DNA of 44,128 nt, from assembly GCF_030063245.1 (NCBI RefSeq), contig NZ_JASISR010000032.1, forward strand, positions 1 through 44,128, in the 5' to 3' direction. The DNA is from Paenarthrobacter sp. PH39-S1. Lineage in GTDB: Bacteria; Actinomycetota; Actinomycetes; Actinomycetales; Micrococcaceae. The notes under the pieces are model-generated. The model searched no databases, was not told the origin of the DNA, and saw only the letters and a program-made list of their open reading frames with translations. The position numbers and the translations under genes were made by a program. Positions 1 through 8,315 of the stretch are shown piece by piece; the stretch's first letter is position 1, and every line of letters starts with the position of its first letter.

Positions 1-19
1 CCATGCCAATACCATACTT

Positions 20-135
20 TAGGTCATACATATCTGGGTGACATGAAGGCCCCGACACGCCGCAACTTACGCGGTTTCTATTTCGCCGGGGCCCTCAAAA
101 ACAAAATAACCGGGAAACTCCCGCTAGGTCATACA
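20..135. repeat. 11-bp direct repeat flanking an inverted repeat
   Basis: The 11-mer TAGGTCATACA occurs at 20-30 and again at 125-135. Between the copies, AAGGCCCCG and CGGGGCCCTC form an inverted repeat (about 48-56 and 87-96) with a smaller CCGC/GCGG pair inside, followed by an A-rich stretch. It could be a terminator of a gene to the left or the scar of a small insertion. Two copies of an 11-mer are weak evidence for either. Confidence 0.3.
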
Positions 136-302
136 CGCGCCCGCTCGTGAGGAAAAAACTGTCCAAATGCAGATTCGTCCCCCTGCGCAATCAGGTGGGG
201 CAGCGTTGACAGTTGGTCGCGCTCTCCCGTTACAGAAGAGGCAATTCTCGCCCCGCCTTGCTCGCTCGCTAAGTCATCAAGAGTCGTCGTGGAGGTGACC
301 AT
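90..302 (-). pseudogene. Possible N-terminal remnant of an ECF sigma factor
   Basis: Reading leftwards from an ATG at 302, the peptide contains LPHLIAQGDESAFGQFF, which resembles region 2.1 of ECF sigma factors (usual form: LL..VA.GDE.AFA.LY). The frame stops at 129, just after HERARV. A shift of one base continues it as YDLAGVSRLF before another stop near 90. No region 2.4 or region 4 follows. I infer a frameshifted, truncated sigma gene. The rest of 303-531 holds no gene I can support. A chance resemblance is possible because the match is short. Confidence 0.3.
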
Positions 303-531
303 TAAGGTTAGGCATAAAGTGCTGAAGTCTGAACGCGAATCGATCCCCTGGCCAGACCTAATAATTTTGTTGGGATGGCAATCTTGTTGGGATGGCAAAA
401 AGTGCCGATCGTTCCGCCTTTGGACTCACTGTCGGCTTCCGAGCGATTACCGGTCAGGAGGCGGGAATGCAGGAGGCCTCGTAGATACCAAAATCATCAT
501 GAGGTGCCCTTCCAGCAGGTGACATCCAGTG

Positions 532-1329
532 TTAGGCGGATTTTGACTGCCTTCTGCGGATTCGGGTTTCCTGCAGTGATTCGTCCTGGAGGCTGCGTTG
601 GAGGTTCGTGAGGACGCGGGACAGCAGGCGGGACACCTGCATTTGCGTCATTGCCAGATGTTTGCCGATCTCTTCCTGGGTTTCTTCCTGAAAGTACCGC
701 CGATACAGCAGCTGCTGTTCCTGTGCAGGGAGCCTGCGGATGGCGCCGCGGAGCATTAGAATTTCCTCGATCCTGTCAGGCCGGTTGTCCCTGGCCGTAA
801 TGATCTCTGACAAGGTGACCGCGGTCTCGTCCATCGGCGCCTCCAGAGATTCCGGGTGGAGACTGCTTTGACAGTTCAGGGCTTCGGCTATGTCCTGCTC
901 GTCGTAGCCGAGTTCGGCTGCGAGTTCGCACAGGGTTGGTTCCCTGCCGAGCTGCTGGGCCAACGCCGGCTGTGTTTTGGAAACGGTAGTGCGCAGGTCC
1001 TGTAGATGCCGGGGCGGCCGCACCATCCAACTGCTGTCGCGCAGATAGCGCTTCAACTCCCCTCTGACCGTCGGCACGGCGTAGGCCAGAAAACTCGTTC
1101 CCCTGTCCGGATCGAAGCCGCGCACCGCCTTGATCAGACCCAGCGAAGCAATCTGCTTCAGATCATCCAGATCCCGTCCCGCTATGACATACGCACGGGC
1201 CGCCGTGTCGGCGATGTCCAGGTGGCCAAGAACCAGCTCATCCTCGATGGCCCGCCGCAGTGAGCCCTCGGACCGTCGTGCCTTGCGGAATGACTCCAGG
1301 GCCTGGCCGTGGCCCATGACTGGGGACAT
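532..1329 (-). CDS. SigB/SigF-type (group 3) RNA polymerase sigma factor
   Basis: This 265-residue protein is an alternative sigma factor of the stress/sporulation SigB-SigF-SigG group, which directs RNA polymerase to general-stress promoters. Region 2 is recognisable by DDLKQIASLGLIKAVRGFDP and YAVPTVRGELKRYLRD, followed by region 3. Region 4 carries a helix-turn-helix (QEEIGKHLAMTQMQVSRLLSR) near the C-terminus. The reading frame extends 66 codons further upstream, but the ATG at 1329 is preceded by a well-placed GGAG and begins just before conserved sequence, so I prefer it. No anti-sigma or anti-anti-sigma gene lies beside it, which is unusual for a partner-switching sigma factor. It diverges from the iron redox enzyme gene across about 255 bp. 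Confidence 0.88.
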   Translation of the reverse strand: MSPVMGHGQALESFRKARRSEGSLRRAIEDELVLGHLDIADTAARAYVIAGRDLDDLKQIASLGLIKAVRGFDPDRGTSFLAYAVPTVRGELKRYLRDSSWMVRPPRHLQDLRTTVSKTQPALAQQLGREPTLCELAAELGYDEQDIAEALNCQSSLHPESLEAPMDETAVTLSEIITARDNRPDRIEEILMLRGAIRRLPAQEQQLLYRRYFQEETQEEIGKHLAMTQMQVSRLLSRVLTNLQRSLQDESLQETRIRRRQSKSA

Positions 1330-1479
1330 GATGATCTCCGCTCCATTTAGTGGACGGCCGCTTGGGCTTCCTCCCAGAGAATCAGAAGCATGCTTCCAAT
1401 ACAACAGATTTTCCAAAAAATTCGTGCGGCAAACTTCTACTCCCGCGAAGCAGAAGGTATAAGCCGGTCCTCCGAAGAT

Positions 1480-1494
1480 GTTTGGTGGCCAAAC
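1480..1494. promoter_or_regulatory. Inverted repeat in the divergent sigma/redox-enzyme intergenic region
   Basis: GTTTGG-TGG-CCAAAC is a perfect 6-bp inverted repeat between two divergent genes that start at 1329 and 1585. Its location suits an operator, but no regulator in the window is tied to it and a motif this short may occur by chance. Confidence 0.25.
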
Positions 1495-1584
1495 CAGTGA
1501 CGTGTCAGCGCTCCGGGAAATCATCAAGCATACTTATCGTAAGGTAGGGCCATGATCCGCGGCCCTTAGGTCAGGAGAGCAGCC

Positions 1585-2619
1585 ATGAAGTTTCCCTCAG
1601 CCCGCGGCCCGGTCAGCATTTTCCTGTTTGACCTCCTCCGCGCCGGGCCGGAAGGTACCGCCGACCAGACGTACGTCTTACGGACGCTGGCGGCACGGAG
1701 TGTGGCGTCGACGGAGAATGTCATCAATGATGAGGATCTTCAGCTGGCCATGTTCTGCCTGTACGAGCTTCACTACGGTGGGCTGGCCGGGGCGGATGAG
1801 CGGTGGGAATGGAATCCCGGTCTTATCGCCATCCGGCAGGAGATCGAGGAGGGTTTTGAGCGCGCCCTGCGCGCCGCCGTCGAACTTCCTGCCCTCGATG
1901 CTGCAGACAGCGACAGCGTGGCCAGCGTCCTCTTCGGCCTTGCAGCCGCGGATAACGGCCCGTCCATGTCGCGCTACGTCGCCAAGGAAGCGTCCTTGGA
2001 ACAGCTGCGGGAGTTCCTGATCCACAAATCCATCTACCAGCTCAAGGAAGCCGATCCGCACACGTGGGCGATTCCCAGGCTGAACGGCCGCCCGAAGGCT
2101 GCGATGGTTGAAATCCAGGCTGACGAGTACGGCGGAGGGCGCCCGCAGCGCATGCATTCCGTCCTTTTCGCCCGGACCATGCGCGGGCTCGAACTCGACG
2201 ATGTCTATGGCGAATACGTCGACGCCGTACCGGCACTCACCCTCGCATCCACCAACATGATGTCCATGTTCGGGTTAAACCGACGGCTGCGCGGCGCCAT
2301 CGTGGGGCATCTGGCGGCCTACGAGATGACGTCGTCCCAGCCCAACCGGCTGTACGGCAACGGATTCCGCCGCCATGGCTTCAACGAAGATGTCACCTGG
2401 TACTTCGACGAGCATGTCGAAGCCGACGCCGTACACGAGCAGATCGCCGGCCGGGACCTGGCCGGCGGACTCGTCGAGGCCGAGCCTGCGCTCCTGGAAG
2501 ACGTGTACTTTGGCGCCGCCGCGGCCTTGGCCGTCGACGCGTTGCTGTCCGCCCAGACCATGGCGGCATGGAAAACCGGGACGTCCTCGCTGCGGATTCC
2601 GCTGCCGGCCGGCGCGTAA
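1585..2619 (+). CDS. Iron-containing redox enzyme family protein (haem-oxygenase-like fold)
   Basis: A 344-residue protein resembling the iron-containing redox enzyme family, whose members adopt the helical haem-oxygenase/TenA fold and often bind a di-iron site used for oxygen chemistry. Candidate metal ligands are E61 and H63 (YELHYGG), E176, D180 and E181 (VEIQADEYGGG), H191, E247 (AAYEMTS), and the cluster D275-E276-H277...D281...H284. The substrate cannot be read from sequence. An ATG with AGGAGAG six bases upstream fixes the start. The stop lies six bases before the glycosyltransferase start, so the two are almost certainly co-transcribed with the CDGSH gene that follows. Confidence 0.8.
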   Translation: MKFPSARGPVSIFLFDLLRAGPEGTADQTYVLRTLAARSVASTENVINDEDLQLAMFCLYELHYGGLAGADERWEWNPGLIAIRQEIEEGFERALRAAVELPALDAADSDSVASVLFGLAAADNGPSMSRYVAKEASLEQLREFLIHKSIYQLKEADPHTWAIPRLNGRPKAAMVEIQADEYGGGRPQRMHSVLFARTMRGLELDDVYGEYVDAVPALTLASTNMMSMFGLNRRLRGAIVGHLAAYEMTSSQPNRLYGNGFRRHGFNEDVTWYFDEHVEADAVHEQIAGRDLAGGLVEAEPALLEDVYFGAAAALAVDALLSAQTMAAWKTGTSSLRIPLPAGA

Positions 2620-2625
2620 CCGGGC

Positions 2626-3714
2626 GTGGAGTCCGCCGGCCTGTTACAGGGTGCGAGCTACATTCTGCCGCTGCGCTGGGAGGCGGATGAGGGGCTGGAA
2701 GAACTGGCCGGATACCTGCTGCGGCTCAGCGGCTGGCTGTCGGTGATCGTGGTGGACGGTTCGCCCTACGCGCTGTTTTCCTGCCATGCACTGGCGTTTC
2801 CGCCTAAGGTCCGTCATGTTGCCCCGCAGCCGCGGCAGGGCGCGAACGGCAAGGTGGCCGGTATCATGACGGGAATCGCGCTGGCCGAGGACGAGCTGCT
2901 GGTGCTGGCCGACGACGACGTCAGGTACGACCGCGCGACGCTGCAGCAGGTGCTCGGCCTGCTCGAGGACGCAGACGTGGTCCGCCCGCAGAATTACTTT
3001 CTGGCACTACCGTGGCACGCCCAATGGGATACCGCAAGAACACTCGTGAACCGGGCCTTCTCGGCGGACTACCCCGGCACGCTGGCGGTCCGACGGTCGG
3101 CGCTGCTGGCCACCGGAGGCTATGACGGCGACGTCTTGTTTGAAAACCTCGAACTCCTGCGGACCATCCGGGCGGCCGGCGGACGGGAGCTGTGTGCCAA
3201 GGATGTATTTGTGGGACGGATTCCTCCGCGGACCGGACACTTCCTGCGCCAACGCGTCCGGCAGGCCTACGACGACTTTGCCCAACCGGCACGCCTGGCC
3301 GTTGAGCTGTCGGTATTGCCGCTGATCCTGGCCACCGGCTACCAGGCGGTCCGCCGCGGGTCGGCCCATCACGGGGCTGGCCACTACCTGGCCGCCCACC
3401 ACAGGGCCGGCCGCCGCCGTCGTCCCGTGGCGGCCCTGACGATCCTCGCCGCGGTTGCCGTCGCCGCGGCCGAAACCGGACGCAGGAAAGACGGCGGCCA
3501 GCACTTTTTTGGTCCATCCGCCGCGCTCTGGGCCCCGCTGTGGCTGCTGGAGCGCTCCGTCTGCATTTGGGCCGCCGTCGCCCTTCGCTGTACGGGAGGT
3601 GTCCGGTACGCCGGGACCCGTCTTCGCCTCGCCGCCAACTCCCCGGCAACACTGCGTGAACGGTACGCCGGAAAAATCAGCACATCGCGAACAGAAAAGA
3701 GTGACCATGTCTGA
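2626..3714 (+). CDS. Family 2 glycosyltransferase
   Basis: A 362-residue GT-A-fold glycosyltransferase of the GT2 superfamily. The N-terminal part has the nucleotide-sugar binding pattern (SYILPLRWE, VIVVDGS), then GANGKVAGIMTG and the metal-binding acidic triplet in VLADDDVRYD near residues 94-103. The C-terminal 120 residues are Arg/Ala-rich with hydrophobic stretches, suggesting membrane association. The acceptor is unknown. The start is GTG at 2626, six bases after the preceding stop, with no strong Shine-Dalgarno sequence, consistent with translational coupling. Its last codons overlap the start of the CDGSH gene by 8 bp. Confidence 0.75.
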   Translation: MESAGLLQGASYILPLRWEADEGLEELAGYLLRLSGWLSVIVVDGSPYALFSCHALAFPPKVRHVAPQPRQGANGKVAGIMTGIALAEDELLVLADDDVRYDRATLQQVLGLLEDADVVRPQNYFLALPWHAQWDTARTLVNRAFSADYPGTLAVRRSALLATGGYDGDVLFENLELLRTIRAAGGRELCAKDVFVGRIPPRTGHFLRQRVRQAYDDFAQPARLAVELSVLPLILATGYQAVRRGSAHHGAGHYLAAHHRAGRRRRPVAALTILAAVAVAAAETGRRKDGGQHFFGPSAALWAPLWLLERSVCIWAAVALRCTGGVRYAGTRLRLAANSPATLRERYAGKISTSRTEKSDHV

Positions 3715-3955
3715 CGAATTGTCCCCGCTGCACCGGGACCGGGAACCGAAGGATGCTATCGTCGTCTGCCCGGACGGACCACTGCTGGTGCGTGGAGACT
3801 TCGAGATCGTCTCCACCACGGGCGAAAAGCTCCCCCGCCAGCGCAGGACCGTCGCCTTGTGCCGGTGTGGTGCTTCCGGCATCAAGCCATACTGTGATGG
3901 CACCCATAAGCTGATCGGCTTCCGCACCGATTTCCCGGACCGCAAGGCAACGTAG
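3707..3955 (+). CDS. CDGSH iron-sulfur domain protein
   Basis: This small protein (82 residues) carries the full CDGSH signature near its C-terminus: CRCGASGIKPYCDGTH, that is C-x-C-x2-S-x3-P-x-C-D-G-T-H. In this family three cysteines and one histidine hold a redox-active [2Fe-2S] cluster used in electron transfer or iron/ROS sensing. There is no signal peptide, so it is probably cytoplasmic. The ATG at 3707 overlaps the end of the glycosyltransferase gene by 8 bp, marking it as the third gene of the operon. Pairing with an upstream iron oxygenase-like enzyme suggests, but does not prove, an electron-transfer role for that enzyme. Confidence 0.9.
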   Translation: MSDELSPLHRDREPKDAIVVCPDGPLLVRGDFEIVSTTGEKLPRQRRTVALCRCGASGIKPYCDGTHKLIGFRTDFPDRKAT

Positions 3956-4044
3956 CGTTCGCCGGCCGTCGGCAGGACATCCATCTACTGTCGACGGGAT
4001 TCCCGCTGTCTGATCGTGAAACATCCCCTACGTGCTGCCGTGAA

Positions 4045-4625
4045 AGGCGTCACTGCCGGTCTTCGCTGGCGCCGCCGGGGAAGTCGATGCCCAGCACACC
4101 GGCTTCATCGCCGTGATTCGTCGACTGGACACTCGTAGGCTTCCCATCGTTTTGCTCCCGCTGCCGGGCGTTGATCCAAATACCAGTCTGGTCACCCTCG
4201 CCGTCGGCGGCATTGACGCCGACTCCAACGGTGTCCTCGCCGCTTGTGCACCCGATCCGACGTCCGTCGCATGCACAGATGCCCTGAACGCGAGCCAGGC
4301 GCGGATAGTCGAACTGCCCGCGAAACTCCTGAGGACCTACGCCGCGGTGGCGGTCGCAGTGCCCCGCGCCCGTATCGCGATGCTCGGCTACCCCACGTCT
4401 TTTCAACGCGGGAAACCCCTTTGTCGACAAGATCAACCAAGCCACAGATGTCCTTAATCAAGTCATCTCCGGTGCTGTAGCCACTGCCGCAGCCACGAAC
4501 AATCCCAGAATCAGCTTCGTTGATGTCAGTCAGGAATTCCTGAACCACGGCTTCGGCGCTGCCGTCCCCAACATCAACTACAACCCAGCAGACCCGATGG
4601 CACCGGCCTCCGGCCGGGCACAGCA
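4045..4625 (+). pseudogene. Degraded SGNH/GDSL hydrolase
   Basis: Two frames together give a recognisable SGNH esterase/lipase. The first contains TSLVTLAVGGIDADSNG, which corresponds to block III (GGND, here GGID), then paired cysteines and ARIAMLGYPTSF. At about 4398-4408 the match moves to another frame: NAGNPFVDKINQATDVLNQ and ISFVDVSQEFLNHGFG. The N-terminal GDS nucleophile block is not found upstream and the C-terminal D-x-x-H block is missing, so the gene is truncated at both ends as well as frameshifted. The stretch 3956-4693 holds nothing else I can support. Confidence 0.65.
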
Positions 4626-4693
4626 GGCAACAGCGGTCAGCAACGTCCAGCGACGTCCGGCAACTTGTGAGTCTGCAGGAGACGGTCACCGCT

Positions 4694-5317
4694 TCAATGC
4701 CGCATCCCGTTCCTGCCGATGGCAGCCGCAACGGCGGCGGAGCGGGATTCCACGTCCAGCTTCGCGTAAATGTGGGCCAGATGAGTCTTTACCGTGGCTT
4801 CGCTGATCAGCAGACGCTTACTCAGTTCCCGGTTGCTGAGCCCCTGGGTCAGCAGTGCCAGGAGTTCCGCCTCGCGCGCGGTCAGCGTCTCCTCGGGGTG
4901 CTGCATCTGATGGAACAGCCGGGACGCAACCGGCGGTGACATCACACTGCGGCCGGCCACCGCGCCCCGGATAGCAGCGAAGATTTCCTCCGGCACCGAG
5001 TCTTTGAGCAAATAGCCCATGGCTCCGGCATCCACGGCGCGCACCAGGTCAGCGTCCGAGTCGTAGGTGGTGAATACCAGCACCGCTTGCGCCGGCCGCA
5101 CCCGGCGGATCTGCGCGATCGCGGCAATCCCGTCCATCCCGGCGCCCAGGGCCAGATCCATCATCACCACATCGGGCCCATGCAGCTGCGCCGCCTCGAC
5201 GCCGAGCTCCCCGGTTGCAGCCTCTGCAACGACCCGCAGATCGGGCTGGGAGTCCAGCAGCGACTTCAGACCCGCCCGAACCACCATGTGATCGTCGACC
5301 AGCAGCACCGAAATCAT
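4694..5317 (-). CDS. NarL/FixJ-family response regulator (SenR-like)
   Basis: A 207-residue two-component response regulator. The receiver domain (1-120) has the acidic pair D8-D9, phospho-acceptor D54 (VVMMDLALG), the switch threonines in VFTTYD and the lysine in LLKDS. The C-terminal LuxR-type helix-turn-helix (about 143-200) reads LTAREAELLALLTQG and SNRELSKRLLISEATVKTHL. The ATG at 5317 lies four bases after the stop of the histidine kinase gene, so the pair is one operon. Because the divergent neighbour is an HbpS/GlcG-like protein, I infer a role like SenR of Streptomyces, which controls haem/redox-stress genes. The target promoters are unknown. Confidence 0.88.
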   Translation of the reverse strand: MISVLLVDDHMVVRAGLKSLLDSQPDLRVVAEAATGELGVEAAQLHGPDVVMMDLALGAGMDGIAAIAQIRRVRPAQAVLVFTTYDSDADLVRAVDAGAMGYLLKDSVPEEIFAAIRGAVAGRSVMSPPVASRLFHQMQHPEETLTAREAELLALLTQGLSNRELSKRLLISEATVKTHLAHIYAKLDVESRSAAVAAAIGRNGMRH

Positions 5318-5321
5318 GGCA

Positions 5322-6533
5322 TCACGTCTCTGCTCGGATCGTCCGCTGCGCCAATGCCGCGGCCGGAAGCTGGGCCGCGATAATGCAGCCTTCGCCCGGT
5401 GTGCTTTCCACGAACAGCACACCGCCCAATTGCTCCACCCGCTGACGCATCGCGCGCAGGCCGTAACCCCCGGCGGCCGTGGGCTCCGGGACTGCCGCCG
5501 GGTCGAAGCCGGCGCCGTCGTCGAAAATGTCAAGCGATACAGAGTCCGGCAGATAGCTAACGGTCACACTGACCGTCAGTGCATGTGCATGGAGCTTGAT
5601 GTTCGCTGCGGCGCTTTGAGCGACGCGCAGCAGAACGTGCCGGATATCGGGCGGCAACGGCCGCGGCGTTCCATTACTGAAGAACCGGGCGTCCGGAAGA
5701 TACAGCAGGACCGCTTGCTGCAGTGCCTCCCCGAGCGGCAGCGCGTCCGCCGGAGAGGACAGAGTGTGTACCAGGTTCCGGGTTTCGGACAAATTGCTGC
5801 GCAGCAGAACGGTCGCCGCCGCCAGATTTCTGCGCGCTACCCCGTCAGGCTGTTCCCAGGACTGCTCCGCTGCTTCCAGATGCAGCAGGCTGCTGGTCAA
5901 TCCCTGCGTCACGGTATCGTGGAGCTCACCCGCCAGCCGCTCCCGCTCGGCGATGATTTTCGCGTCGTGCTCATGCCCGGCCAGCTGAGCCTGAGCCGCA
6001 GACACCTCATGCAGTAGCCGAGTGCGGGTTCTGGCATCGCGCTCGATCCGTTCGTAGACCAGCAACAGCAGGACGCCGGCGGCCAGCGGCCCGAGCAGCA
6101 TCGCGTAGTCCGTTCCACCACCGAGCAGAAACAGCCCCAGGGCCGCGGGAACGACGACTCCTGCCACGCCCACGTATCCGGCCCGGCCGGAGAACGTACT
6201 GCGGCAGACGAAAAACAGGGAAAAAGCACACCATGCGAAACTCGGGGCGTTCAGGACCAGCCCGGCCCACAACAGCACCAGCAGCCACACCCAGCCCGCG
6301 GTTTTGTCGTGCCGCGGAGCCGCGGCAATAACCCCATAGACCCCGGCCAGCGCGAGGCTGAGCACCAGCACCAGCTGCCAGCGCTGATCCAGTCCATGAT
6401 GGGTCAGATAGCGGACCGCCGAAGCACCGAGCAGGAGCAGGAAACTCAGATGCACCACCCGCCCGGCGCGCCCCGGAAGCCCGGCCAAGTCCGCAGGCAT
6501 GGCGGGTTTCTTACCCGGCGCCGCTGTGTTCAT
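5322..6533 (-). CDS. Sensor histidine kinase with membrane-embedded N-terminus (SenS-like)
   Basis: This 403-residue kinase has about five or six hydrophobic segments within residues 27-160 and no large extracellular domain. A HisKA_3 dimerisation domain with phospho-acceptor H205 (ERERLAGELHDTVTQG) and an HATPase domain (DDGAGFDP; GGYGLRAMRQR) follow. The N-box reads RVAQSAAANIKLHAHA: asparagine N311 is kept, but the glutamate usually found four residues earlier (QEA..N) is S307 here. That could lower ATPase/kinase activity. The layout matches SenS, which senses through an extracellular partner protein, and the divergent gene encodes a candidate partner. It is co-transcribed with the response regulator. 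Confidence 0.88.
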   Translation of the reverse strand: MNTAAPGKKPAMPADLAGLPGRAGRVVHLSFLLLLGASAVRYLTHHGLDQRWQLVLVLSLALAGVYGVIAAAPRHDKTAGWVWLLVLLWAGLVLNAPSFAWCAFSLFFVCRSTFSGRAGYVGVAGVVVPAALGLFLLGGGTDYAMLLGPLAAGVLLLLVYERIERDARTRTRLLHEVSAAQAQLAGHEHDAKIIAERERLAGELHDTVTQGLTSSLLHLEAAEQSWEQPDGVARRNLAAATVLLRSNLSETRNLVHTLSSPADALPLGEALQQAVLLYLPDARFFSNGTPRPLPPDIRHVLLRVAQSAAANIKLHAHALTVSVTVSYLPDSVSLDIFDDGAGFDPAAVPEPTAAGGYGLRAMRQRVEQLGGVLFVESTPGEGCIIAAQLPAAALAQRTIRAET

Positions 6534-6769
6534 TTCGCCTGTCCGTCCACCGAAAATCGTCCCGCCAGTTTATCCGACCAGCGGTCCGGGCGGCTCATCC
6601 CATTGGCGCAGGCTCCACGCCAAAAGGATGAGCTACCCGGGAACCAACGGTCGATGCGCAGCGGGACAAACGCTGCCAGCATGGAAGTGCGGGACGCTGA
6701 CCACTGGCATGCGTTCCGTTCGCTCCGGACGGAACCGTCCCGCAGCGTTCCGTCAAATAAGGAAGTCCC

Positions 6770-7384
6770 ATGAAAATCACCCGCCCGATACTTTTCTCCG
6801 CCGTTCTGGCGTCCGGCGCGCTGGCCCTGTCCGCGTGCGGCGCCCCGCAGTCCGCACCGTCCTCGCCTCCCTCGGAGGGAATTGCGTTAGCCGCGGCCGT
6901 GGGCGCCGTCAACGGCCAGCCCGTCGGCGGTCAGACCATCGGCACCGTACCCGTTGAGAACACCGTGCAGCAGAACAGGATTTCGGACGAAAAGTCCGCC
7001 GCAGCCGTGCTGGCCGCACTGCAACAGTGCAAGTCGGACCAACTGCCGTTCGTGTCTGTTGCCCTGGTGGACCGCTTCGGCACCGTGCAGGCCCTGCTGC
7101 GCGGTGACAACGCAGCCCAGCACACCATCGAGTCCGCTCAGCAGAAGGCCTACACCGCGGCTGCCTTCGGGTCCCCCACCAGCGAACTCGCCAAGCGGAT
7201 CAGCGGCAACGGCCCGGGAATCGACGATCTGCCCGGAACGCTGTTCCTGGCCGGCGGCGTCCCCCTGAAGGTCGACGGGGTGTCCGTAGCAGGCATCGGC
7301 GTCGGCGGCGCGCCCGATGGAGCCCTGGATGAGAAATGCGCCGCGGCCGGAGCCACCGCTCTCAGCCAAGCCGTGGCCAAGTAG
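6770..7384 (+). CDS. GlcG/HbpS-like haem-binding family lipoprotein
   Basis: The 204-residue protein starts with a lipoprotein signal peptide whose lipobox LSAC places the lipidated cysteine at residue 23. It is therefore probably anchored outside the membrane. Residues about 75-200 form a GlcG/HbpS domain: VSVALVDRFGTVQALLRGDNA, AQQKAYTAAAFGSPTSELAKR, the GGVPL turn and GIGVGGAPDG. In Streptomyces HbpS binds haem, is secreted and modulates the SenS kinase. Here the divergent two-component system makes the same partnership likely. An ATG with AGGAAG eight bases upstream supports the start. A 236-bp gap separates it from the kinase gene and should hold both promoters. Confidence 0.8.
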   Translation: MKITRPILFSAVLASGALALSACGAPQSAPSSPPSEGIALAAAVGAVNGQPVGGQTIGTVPVENTVQQNRISDEKSAAAVLAALQQCKSDQLPFVSVALVDRFGTVQALLRGDNAAQHTIESAQQKAYTAAAFGSPTSELAKRISGNGPGIDDLPGTLFLAGGVPLKVDGVSVAGIGVGGAPDGALDEKCAAAGATALSQAVAK

Positions 7385-7416
7385 AGCCCGACGGCGGGAT
7401 CAGCAGGGAACGCAGC

Positions 7417-8283
7417 GTGCCCACCGGCTCAGCAGATGCCCGTGCAAAAATATGGACAGGCGCCCTGACAGGGGCGCTGATGGCCCTCGCTTTGGTGTCC
7501 TGCGCAACGCCGTGGCCCGCCGGAGCTCCGGTCGTCGGCACCGGAGCCTCCGCCTCATCACCTGGCCCTGCTGCACCCAGCGTGGTGCCGCCGTCGTCGT
7601 CCCCAACCACGTTCCTTCCAGCCGTCACACCGCCCGGCATCCCATCCGGCGCCGCGCCTGGCACTCCCCGCCCGGCCGGGGAGCTGGCCGGGCTCAATGC
7701 GCGCCTGCTGCAGGCATCAGCCGCCAACGATGCCGCCGAAGTCACAGCTCTGCTGGACCGCGGCGCGGAGTTGGAGGTCCGCAATGCGGACGGCCGGACA
7801 CCTCTGATCGCCGCCACCAAAACCAACGGTGTGGGAGCCGTCGGTGTGCTGATCGCCGCTGGGGCCGATGTCAATGCCAAGGACGTGATGGCCGACTCAG
7901 CGTTTCTCTACGCAGGCGCCGAGGGGCTCGATGAGATTCTGCTATTGACCCTCAGCCATGGCGCGGACGTGGCCAGCATCAACCGCTACGGCGGAACCGC
8001 ACTGATCCCGGCCAGTGAACACGCCCACGTACGGACCGTGCAGATCCTGATCACGGCGGGAGTGCCGGTAAACCACGTGAACAATCTCGGTTACACCGCC
8101 CTGCTGGAGGCCGTCATGTTCGGCACCGGCAGCACCGATTACCAAGCGACCATCGGGCAGTTGATCGCTGCCGGAGCGGAAGTTGACCGGGCGGACAACG
8201 CCGGCGTGACAGCGCTCCGGCACGCCGAGCTTTTACGGCAGAGCGGCGTTGCCCGGATCCTGCGCGACGCCGGGGCACGCTGA
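7417..8283 (+). CDS. Ankyrin-repeat lipoprotein
   Basis: A 288-residue exported protein. The GTG at 7417 (AGGGA upstream) gives a signal peptide with lipobox LVSC and lipidated C29. A Pro/Ser/Ala-rich linker follows to about residue 85. Then come about five or six ankyrin repeats: ALLDRGAELEVRNADGRTPL, LIAAGADVNAKD, TLSHGADVASINRYGGTAL, LITAGVPVNHVNNLGYTAL and LIAAGAEVDRADNAGVTAL. Ankyrin repeats bind proteins; extracytoplasmic versions in other bacteria accompany catalases and oxidative-stress functions. It lies 32 bp after the GlcG/HbpS-like gene and is probably in its operon, so it may be a partner in the same envelope haem/redox function (inference). Confidence 0.82.
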   Translation: MPTGSADARAKIWTGALTGALMALALVSCATPWPAGAPVVGTGASASSPGPAAPSVVPPSSSPTTFLPAVTPPGIPSGAAPGTPRPAGELAGLNARLLQASAANDAAEVTALLDRGAELEVRNADGRTPLIAATKTNGVGAVGVLIAAGADVNAKDVMADSAFLYAGAEGLDEILLLTLSHGADVASINRYGGTALIPASEHAHVRTVQILITAGVPVNHVNNLGYTALLEAVMFGTGSTDYQATIGQLIAAGAEVDRADNAGVTALRHAELLRQSGVARILRDAGAR

Positions 8284-8315
8284 CGGCCGGTCCATCGTCA
8301 TGCCAGCAGACGGCC

